Of a stretch of DNA of 45,104 nt, positions 13,387 to 22,900 are shown in pieces. The DNA comes from Anaerolineae bacterium. GTDB taxonomy: Bacteria > Chloroflexota > Anaerolineae > Aggregatilineales > Phototrophicaceae. The stretch is taken from NCBI GenBank assembly GCA_022843745.1, contig JALHNB010000051.1, forward strand, positions 5,571 to 50,674, written 5' to 3'. The position numbers and the translations under genes are program-made. The number at the start of each line of letters is the position of its first letter. Position 1 is the stretch's first letter. Under the pieces are notes generated by a model. That model did not search any database. It was not told the origin of the DNA and saw only the letters and a program-made list of their open reading frames with translations.

Positions 13387-13671
13387 ATGATACTCCTGCA
13401 TATTGAACACCCGGTTCCCGATTTTGACACCTGGAAAGCCGCCTTCGATAGTGACCCTGTTGGCAGGCAGAAATCGGGTGTGCGCTGCTACCATGTATTG
13501 CAACCCGTTGATAATCCGAACTATGCGATCATCGACCTGGAGTTCGACTCCCTGAACGAGGCGGAGGCGCTTCTCGCGGCTATGCAGCAGGTGTGGAAGC
13601 GTGTCGGCGGGGCGATTATGCAGAATCCGCAATGGCGCATCTCCGAGGTGATCGAAGCTAAGACATACTAG
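13387..13671 (+). CDS. Small dimeric alpha/beta-barrel protein
   Basis: 94 residues starting MILLHIEHPVPDFDTWKAAF. The HxVxDFxxWKxxFD opening, the VLQPVDNPNYAIIDLEFDS strand and the EALLAAMQQVWKR helix are those of ABM-like/cyclase-like ferredoxin folds. These proteins are often heme- or polyketide-related monooxygenases or unknown. AGAGGG lies about 9 bases before the ATG. It is followed 23 bases later by the LuxR-type regulator on the same strand. Confidence 0.7.
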   Translation: MILLHIEHPVPDFDTWKAAFDSDPVGRQKSGVRCYHVLQPVDNPNYAIIDLEFDSLNEAEALLAAMQQVWKRVGGAIMQNPQWRISEVIEAKTY

Positions 13672-13694
13672 TTCCGAGGCGCATCAGAAACCTC

Positions 13695-14825
13695 ATGAAA
13701 GCAGAATCGGCGGAATTCACCAAACAGGAAATCATCCGGCTGTGCCACAGTACGCTCGACTCGCGAACGCTGCGTCTTGAACTGCTGAAACGGCTGCAAA
13801 CCGTCATTCCGTTCGATTACGTTTATTTCTCCACGACTGACCCCGCCACACAATTTGGAACAAGTTACATCATGCTTGAAGAACCGCCATCGTGGTTGAT
13901 GTCGGTATTTGTCGAAAACGAATTTTTACACGACGATTTCAATAAATTTAACGCGATGCTCAAGAATCACCAGACCGTTGGCATCCTCAGCCGGTCAACA
14001 GGGAATGAGCTAAATCGGAGTCAGCGTTATCGGGATATGCTGGCTCCATTGGCGATGGGCGATGAACTGCGGTCTATTTTTGTCGCCGATGCCGCCTGTT
14101 GGGGAACACTTTGTCTGCACCGCGAAGGGTCGGTATATACGCCTGCTGAAGCGGATTTCGTCGCCAAACTCGCCCCGCACATTGCCGACGGTTTACGCAA
14201 AGCGCTGCTGTTGACCAGCGCCCCGCCAGAAAAAGCACCGGATGGCCCCGGCGTACTGATCCTCACCGACGACCTTTCCGTCGTCGCAACCACCGCCGCC
14301 GCCGAATACTGGCTGGCGGAACTGGCGGAGCGTAAAGACAGCCACGCCCTTCCCCTCACCGTTCGCAACGTCGTGGCGACTCTGAAAGCGATAGAGTCGG
14401 GGATGGCGACGAACGCAACGCCGAAAATACGCATCCGCACGCGATCCGGTCACTGGCTGGTGGTGTATGCCTCCCGGCTGAGAAGCATCGAAAATTCGGC
14501 GCAGATCAGTGTGATTTTTGAGATCGCGCAACTGGCGGACATCGCACCGCTGATTATGCAGGCTTATCAGCTCACAAAACGCGAAGGCGAAGTCACTCAA
14601 TGTGTGCTGCTCGGCTGGTCAACGACGGAAATTGCGGGGAGGCTGCATATTTCCTCGAATACCGTGCAGGATCATCTGAAAGCCATTTTTGAAAAAGTCG
14701 ATGTGAGCAGCCGGGGTGAACTGGCCGCGCGCATCTTTACCCAGCAGTACCAACCCCTGTTTTCGGCGGGCGCACCCCTGGATTCATCCGGGCAGTTCAT
14801 TCCCCACAGCCTCCCCGCAAAGTAA
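13695..14825 (+). CDS. LuxR-family transcriptional regulator
   Basis: 376 residues. The C-terminal HTH is clear: LTKREGEVTQCVLLGWSTTE, then IAGRLHISSNTVQDHLKAIF, at about residues 292-350, the LuxR/NarL recognition helix with DHLKAIFEKV. The first 180 residues look like a GAF-type sensor (FDYVYFSTTDPA, WGTLCLHREG, YTPAEADFVAKLAPHIADGL). A short PAS-like middle follows (DLSVVATTAAAEYWLAEL). The signal is unknown. The CocE-type hydrolase gene starts 88 bases downstream and is the natural target. No phospho-acceptor domain is present, so it is not a response regulator. Confidence 0.85.
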   Translation: MKAESAEFTKQEIIRLCHSTLDSRTLRLELLKRLQTVIPFDYVYFSTTDPATQFGTSYIMLEEPPSWLMSVFVENEFLHDDFNKFNAMLKNHQTVGILSRSTGNELNRSQRYRDMLAPLAMGDELRSIFVADAACWGTLCLHREGSVYTPAEADFVAKLAPHIADGLRKALLLTSAPPEKAPDGPGVLILTDDLSVVATTAAAEYWLAELAERKDSHALPLTVRNVVATLKAIESGMATNATPKIRIRTRSGHWLVVYASRLRSIENSAQISVIFEIAQLADIAPLIMQAYQLTKREGEVTQCVLLGWSTTEIAGRLHISSNTVQDHLKAIFEKVDVSSRGELAARIFTQQYQPLFSAGAPLDSSGQFIPHSLPAK

Positions 14826-14913
14826 TCTGTCTGATAATCCCTCCCAGCTTGCAAAAACGCATATAATATTCAGCAAAGCATTGATTAAAATTCTCGGTTA
14901 TGGGGAAAATATC

Positions 14914-16551
14914 ATGACGATTATGAGCCGTCTTGTCGGATTATTATTAAAGCTCCCGCCAGCCGAAACCTACGATGTGAGTGTCGAACGCGATCTGAAA
15001 GTGCCGATGCCGGATGGCGTTACCCTGCTCGGCGATCACTATGTCCCGCGCGGTGGCGGCAATCGCCCGACCCTGCTGGTGCGTTCGCCCTATGGACGCG
15101 CGGGGATGTGGGGGATGTTGTTCGGCAGACCTTTCGCCGAGCGCGGCTTTCAGGTTTTTATCCAAAGCTGTCGGGGAACGTTCGGCTCCGGCGGGACATT
15201 CGATGCCTTCCGCAATGAACGCGCAGACGGCCTGGCAACTGTCGAATGGGTCAAAAAACAGCCCTGGTTTTCGGGCGAACTGGCGACGGCGGGGCCGAGC
15301 TACCTGGGTTTTGTCCAGTGGGCGATTGCCGCCGATGCCGGGCCGGAACTGAAGGCCATGACGACGATGATTACGTCATCCGAATTTCGGACGCTGGTTT
15401 ATCCCGGCGAGTCGTTTTCGCTGGATACCGGTCTGACGTGGATCAATGTTATGGCGCATCAGGAGGATGGCGCACTCGCGGCGCTGTTATCCAACATGCA
15501 AGCGGAGAAAAAGCTGCAAGCTATCCACCCTCATTTACCCCTGAACACGATTGACGAGGCGGCTGTTCAAAAGCCCGTGCCATTTTTCCGCGATTGGCTG
15601 GCGCACAACGAACCCACTGACGACTGGTGGACACCTATCGACTTCAGCAAGACCGTCTCGCAAGTGACTGCTCCGGTTCACCTGCTCGGCGGCTGGTACG
15701 ACATTTTTCTGCCGCAAACGCTGGCGGATTATGCGCGACTCAAGCAGGGAGGCCAGCAGCCCTACCTGACGATTGGCCCCTGGAGTCATACCGATTTTGG
15801 CGGTCTGGGGAGGATGCTCCGCGAGTCGATTATCTGGAGTCGCGCACAGCTTCTCGGCGACAAAAGTCATCTGCGCAAATCCCCGATACAGGTTCACGTG
15901 ATGGGCGCGAACGAATGGCGCGATTTCCCGGATTGGCCTCCGGCGGGTTACGAACCGCAGCGCTGGCATCTGCAAAAAAATCGCGGACTCGCCCCCAATG
16001 CGCCCGAAGCGTCCGATCCCGATCATTATCGTTACGATCCCGCCGATCCCACGCCAGCGGTGGGCGGTGTCAGCCTGAGCCAGAATACCGGGCCGAAAGA
16101 TAATCGGGCATTGGAGGCACGATCTGACGTATTAAGTTATACGAGTGCGCCGCTGGATCGTGACCTGGAAATTATCGGGGCGGTGAGCGCCGAACTTTTC
16201 GTCCAGTCGAGCCTGGAATATACCGATTTCTTCGCGCGGCTGTGCGATGTTGATCCATCCGGCAAAACGACGAACATCTGCGATGGCCTGCTGCGTCTGC
16301 AACCGGGAAATCCACCTACAGAAGCCGACGGCAGCCAACGGGTCTGTATTGACCTGTGGGCGACAGCCTATCAGTTCCGGCAGGGACACCGCATCCGCTT
16401 GCAGGTATCCAGCGGCTCACATCCACGTTTCGCGCGTAATCCCGGCAGTGGTGAACCTCTGGCAACGGCGACAACGCTCAAAGTCGCAGACCAGACCATC
16501 TATCATGATCCGGCGCACCCGTCGGCAATCCTGCTGCCGGTGAAGGTGTGA
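14914..16551 (+). CDS. CocE/NonD-family hydrolase (X-Pro dipeptidyl-peptidase-like)
   Basis: 545 residues. The alpha/beta-hydrolase domain opens with VPMPDGVTLLGDHYVPRGGG. The nucleophile elbow GPSYLG (Ser near 130), the acid in GGWYDIFLPQ and the histidine in WSHTDFG complete the triad. The C-terminal jelly-roll (LFVQSSLEYTDFFARLCDVD, IRLQVSSGSHPRFARN) is the PepX_C domain. It hydrolyses acyl esters or N-terminal dipeptides; the substrate is unknown. No signal peptide. Upstream in-frame sequence overlaps the LuxR gene, so ATG at 14914 behind GGGGAAAA is chosen. Confidence 0.85.
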   Translation: MTIMSRLVGLLLKLPPAETYDVSVERDLKVPMPDGVTLLGDHYVPRGGGNRPTLLVRSPYGRAGMWGMLFGRPFAERGFQVFIQSCRGTFGSGGTFDAFRNERADGLATVEWVKKQPWFSGELATAGPSYLGFVQWAIAADAGPELKAMTTMITSSEFRTLVYPGESFSLDTGLTWINVMAHQEDGALAALLSNMQAEKKLQAIHPHLPLNTIDEAAVQKPVPFFRDWLAHNEPTDDWWTPIDFSKTVSQVTAPVHLLGGWYDIFLPQTLADYARLKQGGQQPYLTIGPWSHTDFGGLGRMLRESIIWSRAQLLGDKSHLRKSPIQVHVMGANEWRDFPDWPPAGYEPQRWHLQKNRGLAPNAPEASDPDHYRYDPADPTPAVGGVSLSQNTGPKDNRALEARSDVLSYTSAPLDRDLEIIGAVSAELFVQSSLEYTDFFARLCDVDPSGKTTNICDGLLRLQPGNPPTEADGSQRVCIDLWATAYQFRQGHRIRLQVSSGSHPRFARNPGSGEPLATATTLKVADQTIYHDPAHPSAILLPVKV

Positions 16552-16573
16552 GCGAAACAACATTACAGAGTAT

Positions 16574-16629
16574 GATCCGCTGGCGGGGTGCAGGCAGCGA
16601 CGCGGGGGTTGTATGGGGAGTTATATTGA
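16574..16629 (+). pseudogene. Relic of a PlsC gene 3' end
   Basis: GATCCGCTGGCGGGG, then after a one-base loss AGGCAGCGACGCGGGGG, TTGTATGGGGAG, aligns with 13250-13297 of the PlsC gene at about 39 of 48 bases. It reads DPLAG then QAATRGLYGELY-stop, against DPLAGVVAATRGLYGEM in the intact gene. Only this C-terminal piece exists; nothing upstream of it resembles PlsC. Confidence 0.6.
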
Positions 16630-16652
16630 ATTGGCAACTTTGAAGAATTTAA

Positions 16653-19439
16653 TCAGCCTGGGCAACCTGAAGAAAGTGTAACATACTCAGATTGTATCCA
16701 ACCCTCGTTATTATCATACTGAATTTGATACCACGACACACCTTCGGATAGTTGCGTTCCAAGAACTGTAACTGTCGAACCTTGTGCTACTGGAGATCGA
16801 TTGGGGGAATTATTTTGTGGAATCGTATAGACTTGATTGAGAAAAACCCCAGAACCTGTACTGACTACAATTGTTCCATCACATGGATACCCCGGTGTAG
16901 ACTGAAATTCTATACCGCTGATTACTGGAAATTTTATATCACACTGTGTTTGTCCCGCTGCACACACTGCAATTACATTTCCATCCTCCAATACTAATAT
17001 TGTTCGATTCCCATTGGTCGTTGCGTCATACCAGAACAAATCAGCATCAGCAAGGTTTTGTGTCAAAGACGTTGTGCCACCCTGACATTCTAAAGGCCTA
17101 GGGTTACGACTGCCATTGCGCACCAATGTAAAACAGCCCGCACTACCTAATACTCTTATATCCCCTAGGATAGAAGTGCTTCCAAAACTGGAATACGCAT
17201 TAAGTGGAAATTGTCGATTTTGCCCAGTGATTTCTACCTGAAACACTAACCCTGCTAGTGACACTTGCTCATCCGTCTCCGGTACATACACTGTCAGACT
17301 ATCTTCGTCGCGAAAGATTGTCACTGTGACTGCATTACTTGAGGGAGTCGATATAAATTCTGAAGTGTCAGGGGATGTAGATGTTTCTGTAGAACAAGGC
17401 TCTGGTATAGTGCCAGTGATATCAGCCTTGATACCAGTGAGAATTTCAAAGGGAATCGTTAAGTCACCAAAAGCCAATTCACCAACTATCCAGGTTTCAG
17501 ACCACGTAACATCATAAATCACTCGCTGACCTGCATTAGCTGTTAAGCTCATCGTCTGACTTGATTCGACTGTTTCACCATTTTGTACATTGAATTCAGC
17601 CTCCAGCATTGACACAACTGTTGATTCAATTTCAGCACTAATAGTTTGTCGAAGGTTAATTTGTGCTGTTGTTGATCGCGATGTATTAGGTTCAGATTGT
17701 ATAGGTGACTGACCAAAGCAGTTATCTATCGGATAACTGATGATTTCTGGATTTCGGGTCTCTGTTCGACGGTTAACTACAATAAGTGTCATATCAGTCG
17801 GTGTCGATGTTGGTGTTGGGGATGGTGTTATCGTCGAAGTCTCGGTAGGCCAGATCACAGTCGGCAGTACCACATCACTTGGCACATTAAACACTTGCTG
17901 CCAGGGTTGTCCACCAAGTGATACCCATCCTATTGGCGTACTTTCCAGCGCAAGCTGTGCCCAGTTCTGATCTTCGCTCACAGCGACAACGTTAAACGAT
18001 TGATTGGCCTCAATCGTCGCTACCACATCATACTGCTGTCCCGGTCCGCTACGTACCTCAATTGGCTGGCTCACCTGTGCAACAGGCGTACCCTGGGTTG
18101 GTGTTAAGGTCGGTGTAGGGGTGGGTGTTGCCGGATTTGGCACGTCGATAGGTGTTATAGATGGCTCTGGAGAACCATCGGATGGCATGACAATGCGTGT
18201 TGAAGGAACATTCGGGGTAATTTGTTCTTCCGTCATACCCTGTGCGCTGCGAATCTCACGCCGGATGACACTGATCGCAAACTGGCTGATCTCGTCTTCA
18301 TCCCCCACGTTACGCATACAATCGACTGACAAACCTTCTTGTTGGGCTTCCTCCTGAAAACGCTGAAAGCCTGGAATATCTATGCCAAGCGTGAAGGTGC
18401 AGACGGCGCTCAAAATCCCACGACGCTGGTATCCCTGGAGCGCGTCAAAGAGTCTATCTCGATCCCCGCAAGGTTCAGCTTCCAAAGAACCAAGAAACAG
18501 AAAGACCATTTTTACATTACTGGCACTTGGTTCGGGCAGGATCATATCCTCGATTGTGCCTCGGATGCCACTAACGTAGGCGTTGCCACCATAAGGCTGC
18601 ATTCGATAAAGCGGTTCCATAAGACCACTCAAAGGCAAACTCGTCTGCATCCCGGCTGTGACACGTTCCGTGTCGTCACAGTCTCCGCTACCAGCCAAGC
18701 GAAGCCCACGCCAGATGTCACTCACATCGAAATCGGGAACACCAGCGATTTGTTGGATAGCCTCACGCGCTACTTCATAACGTTTGAGTCCATTTGGCAG
18801 AACTTCATTCATGGCCTCGGAAGTATCGACGAGGAAAGAATACGCGAGGCTCACTTTTGGCGGCGGCGTATTTGCGCGAATATACAAGCCAATCAGCAGC
18901 CCTGCTACTAACAAAAAGGGTAATAAGGCCAACCGCCAGCGTTTCCACCATGTGAGTGATAAGGGTTCAGGACGGTAGACTTGCAGCGACTTCGATACTT
19001 CCAACGCCAACGAATCCGGTGTATCGAATGTCGCACGCACAAGGGATTGATCCAGCCGCTTTTTGAAGGCGATCAGGCGGCTGCGTCCCGGCTCATCCTC
19101 ACGTTCGCCATGCCAGTCCGCATCTTCATCGACCAGAAAGCAGAGACAGGGAATATTTCGCGCCTTTGCACGCTTAAACTCCATCTCTGTAATCGAGATA
19201 TTGCTGTCCTGGGGGATATAGCCGTAGCGATAGGCAAAAATCCCAACGTAAATATCGGATTCATCCACCTTATCCATGCAGGCTTTCACAGCGTTAGCAT
19301 CCATCGCCGGAAAATATTCCATCATGATCGGGTGGAAGCCGAGCGCCAACACAATATCCCGCACCGCTTCACGATGCTCTTTGAGGTCGGTGCTGGTGCT
19401 GCTGATGAAAACGTTGAGGCGGCGCTGGTTTTTCGGCAT
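16653..19439 (-). CDS. DUF4062-TM-vWA-SH3 multidomain membrane protein
   Basis: 928 residues. Residues 8-100 are DUF4062 (VFISSTSTDLKEHREAVRDI, SDIYVGIFAYRYGYIP, ITEMEFKRAKARNIPCLCF), a TIR-like fold common in NLR-like and signalling proteins. A single TM (about 168-188) follows, so the rest should face outside. Residues 196-398 look like a von Willebrand A domain with the variant MIDAS FLVDTSEAM (Asp204, Ser206). TPTPT linkers lead to a bacterial SH3 domain (IEVRSGPGQQYDVV, about 452-520), a beta-rich unknown region (550-680), and a last SH3 unit (about 870-926, ending WIQSEYVTL). There is no enzymatic or ATPase core. The 3' part of the gene is more AT-rich than its surroundings. It has a strong private promoter. 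Role unknown; envelope sensing or defence is possible. Confidence 0.75.
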   Translation of the reverse strand: MPKNQRRLNVFISSTSTDLKEHREAVRDIVLALGFHPIMMEYFPAMDANAVKACMDKVDESDIYVGIFAYRYGYIPQDSNISITEMEFKRAKARNIPCLCFLVDEDADWHGEREDEPGRSRLIAFKKRLDQSLVRATFDTPDSLALEVSKSLQVYRPEPLSLTWWKRWRLALLPFLLVAGLLIGLYIRANTPPPKVSLAYSFLVDTSEAMNEVLPNGLKRYEVAREAIQQIAGVPDFDVSDIWRGLRLAGSGDCDDTERVTAGMQTSLPLSGLMEPLYRMQPYGGNAYVSGIRGTIEDMILPEPSASNVKMVFLFLGSLEAEPCGDRDRLFDALQGYQRRGILSAVCTFTLGIDIPGFQRFQEEAQQEGLSVDCMRNVGDEDEISQFAISVIRREIRSAQGMTEEQITPNVPSTRIVMPSDGSPEPSITPIDVPNPATPTPTPTLTPTQGTPVAQVSQPIEVRSGPGQQYDVVATIEANQSFNVVAVSEDQNWAQLALESTPIGWVSLGGQPWQQVFNVPSDVVLPTVIWPTETSTITPSPTPTSTPTDMTLIVVNRRTETRNPEIISYPIDNCFGQSPIQSEPNTSRSTTAQINLRQTISAEIESTVVSMLEAEFNVQNGETVESSQTMSLTANAGQRVIYDVTWSETWIVGELAFGDLTIPFEILTGIKADITGTIPEPCSTETSTSPDTSEFISTPSSNAVTVTIFRDEDSLTVYVPETDEQVSLAGLVFQVEITGQNRQFPLNAYSSFGSTSILGDIRVLGSAGCFTLVRNGSRNPRPLECQGGTTSLTQNLADADLFWYDATTNGNRTILVLEDGNVIAVCAAGQTQCDIKFPVISGIEFQSTPGYPCDGTIVVSTGSGVFLNQVYTIPQNNSPNRSPVAQGSTVTVLGTQLSEGVSWYQIQYDNNEGWIQSEYVTLSSGCPG

Positions 19440-19472
19440 GACAAGACATCTCGATAACAGAGAGACATCACT

Positions 19473-19501
19473 ATTATCGTGTGCAGTAATGAGGTTGTCA
19501 A
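19473..19501 (-). promoter_or_regulatory. Strong promoter of the DUF4062 gene
   Basis: Minus strand TTGACA (19501-19496), 17-base spacer, GATAAT (19478-19473), 34 bases before the ATG at 19439. This is one of the best sigma-70 matches in the window and implies constitutive or lightly regulated expression; no dyad overlaps it. Confidence 0.65.
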
Positions 19502-19580
19502 AATCGCGGTGTCAGGAAATGACTACGATCCAAGAGTTATGACAACTATACTACTCGCCGCCACCCAACTATGCTCGATT

Positions 19581-19979
19581 CTAAGCGTCCAGCGGGGTCG
19601 AGACGGCGATCCGGCGCGTGCCGTCTTGCAGCGTGACGACCTGATAGGCGTTGCGCTCCTGACCAACTGGCTTCCCTGCTTGATCCAGATTTTCGAGAAT
19701 AAGGTGTCCGACCCAGATGCCAGGAGATTCAACATCGGTAACGATGTCACGGGCGCGGACACCATGAATCTGCCGTGAACGATAATACTCCTGCCCCTGC
19801 GTGAAGAAATCACGGGTCTGCTGCGGCTCGGTGATCGCAAGACACCCCCTGGCGGTTACGGCAAGCGCAGGGTAGTTATAAATATCCGCGAGGCCGTCAA
19901 TATTTCCATCTGATAAATACTGCGTGTAACGCGCGAAGAATTTTTCGATAGTCTCGGTTGCTTTAGCGATGGGTTCCAT
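19581..19979 (-). CDS. SnoaL-like (NTF2-fold) protein
   Basis: 132 residues from MEPIAKATETIEKFFARYTQ, with the NTF2-type pattern of N-terminal helices, then YNYPALAVTARGC, and a curved sheet (GIWVGHLILENLD, QERNAYQVVTLQDG). Members are small-molecule-binding or isomerase/hydrolase domains, commonly of unknown substrate. Three ATG codons are possible; the one at 19979 has AAGGG 8-10 bases before it. It is separate from the DUF4062 gene by 140 bases and has no obvious operon partner. Confidence 0.7.
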   Translation of the reverse strand: MEPIAKATETIEKFFARYTQYLSDGNIDGLADIYNYPALAVTARGCLAITEPQQTRDFFTQGQEYYRSRQIHGVRARDIVTDVESPGIWVGHLILENLDQAGKPVGQERNAYQVVTLQDGTRRIAVSTPLDA

Positions 19980-20145
19980 GTACATTATCCCTTCGTATTG
20001 GCAGCGTCCATCCGGCATTTCTGGACAGGCGGCATCAGCGTATCAATTTGTCATTCCGCCAATTTACTTCAAACATCATCAGAATCTGGTTAAATTAATT
20101 ACAGATTTAATGTACGAAGTTCCTATCACGACAAGGTTTTAAACC

Positions 20146-22020
<1,875 letters not shown>

Positions 22021-22057
22021 CGTGATCGAGGAACGTACGTAATTTTGAACACGCATC

Positions 22058-22081
22058 GTAGGGGCGCACAGCCGTGCGCCC
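22058..22081. repeat. Family A palindrome between convergent genes
   Basis: GTAGGGGCGCACAGCCGTGC followed by GCCC lies between the GH127 stop and the stop of the minus-strand XRE gene. A GC-rich hairpin there could serve as a two-way terminator; no strong U-tract follows. Confidence 0.65.
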
Positions 22082-22118
22082 ATCACATAAAGTCATTTTG
22101 AAATACCTCTATATGCGG

Positions 22119-22331
22119 TCATGACGACATCAGTTCCCCCTTCTCCGGCTGGAAAATCGCCTCAATCGGCTGGTCGAAAAGAGTGGCGATCTTGAAAGCC
22201 AAGATCAGGCTGGGGTCGTATTTCCCGGTTTCCAGCGCGTTGACCGTCTGGCGCGAAACATTCAGCTTGTCGGCGAGCGTGGCTTGCGACCAGTCACGCT
22301 CGGCACGCAGCACCTTGAGTCGATTTTTCAT
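22119..22331 (-). CDS. XRE-family HTH regulator (short Cro/CI type)
   Basis: 70 residues. MKNRLKVLRAERDWSQATLA, then DKLNVSRQTVNALETGKYDP, is a textbook HTH_3 domain; the recognition helix is SRQTVNALE, followed by PSLILAFKIATLFDQPIEAIF. It overlaps the stop of the membrane-protein gene by four bases (ATGA), so the two form one operon. This pairing is widespread, and the regulator normally represses its own operon. A palindrome in the promoter (22752-22767) is the expected binding site. Confidence 0.9.
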   Translation of the reverse strand: MKNRLKVLRAERDWSQATLADKLNVSRQTVNALETGKYDPSLILAFKIATLFDQPIEAIFQPEKGELMSS

Positions 22332-22711
22332 TCGTAACGCTTCCGCGCCAGGATAAACCCAAATCCCCAGAACAGAATCATTGACGGCAGCACCAGAATC
22401 ATATGGAGCGTTTTCAGCCCTGTGGTTTCCAAGAGGCCGAGCGCGAAAAATAACATGCCTGTCACCGCCATGCTGAAAACTGCCGCGTCGAGTTGGAGGC
22501 GCTGCTGCATCTCGTCCAGCCCGCGCACCCAGTCGATCACCGCCCAGAACACGAAGCCGATGGGCAGAACGGGAAGCAGCACGATCCCATAGCGCAGCAC
22601 ATTTTCGGCAGGCAAAACTTTGGCGATCCCCGTGCAGAATGGCAGCAGAATCAGGTAGATGGTCATGGCCGGAATAACGCGCATCAGATAACGTTTGTTC
22701 AGTGTTTTCAT
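22328..22711 (-). CDS. Four-TM membrane partner of the XRE regulator
   Basis: 127 residues with four TM helices (YLMRVIPAMTIYLILLPF; VLRYGIVLLPVLPIGFVFW; DAAVFSMAVTGMLFFALGL; MILVLPSMILFWGFGFIL). The cytosolic loop GLDEMQQRLQLDAAVF is the conserved mark of this family (DELxQRIQLEA in many). Function unknown; often found with a short XRE regulator. The frame extends upstream through the promoter; ATG at 22711, with GGGA 8 bases before it, is preferred over 22720. Confidence 0.75.
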   Translation of the reverse strand: MKTLNKRYLMRVIPAMTIYLILLPFCTGIAKVLPAENVLRYGIVLLPVLPIGFVFWAVIDWVRGLDEMQQRLQLDAAVFSMAVTGMLFFALGLLETTGLKTLHMILVLPSMILFWGFGFILARKRYE

Positions 22712-22748
22712 GGCAGACATCCCATGTTCTGACAAGTAAGCTTGATAT

Positions 22749-22777
22749 AATGTAAAATATACTTTACGTATTGTCAA
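22749..22777 (-). promoter_or_regulatory. Promoter with palindromic operator for the XRE operon
   Basis: Minus strand TTGACA (22777-22772), 17-base spacer, TACATT (22754-22749). The 16-base palindrome GTAAAATA/TACTTTAC at 22752-22767 (one mismatch) fills the spacer and overlaps the -10 box. It is probably the autorepression site of the XRE protein encoded at the end of the operon. Confidence 0.65.
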
Positions 22778-22900
22778 GCCTTTTGGTAAAATTTCATTAA
22801 CACACAACAAATAATTGTCCAATCTGGCGCATAATATTGATTGACGGGACATCAAACCTGCTGCTCATCGACGTGGTGATATGGGATATTGTCGAGCGCC

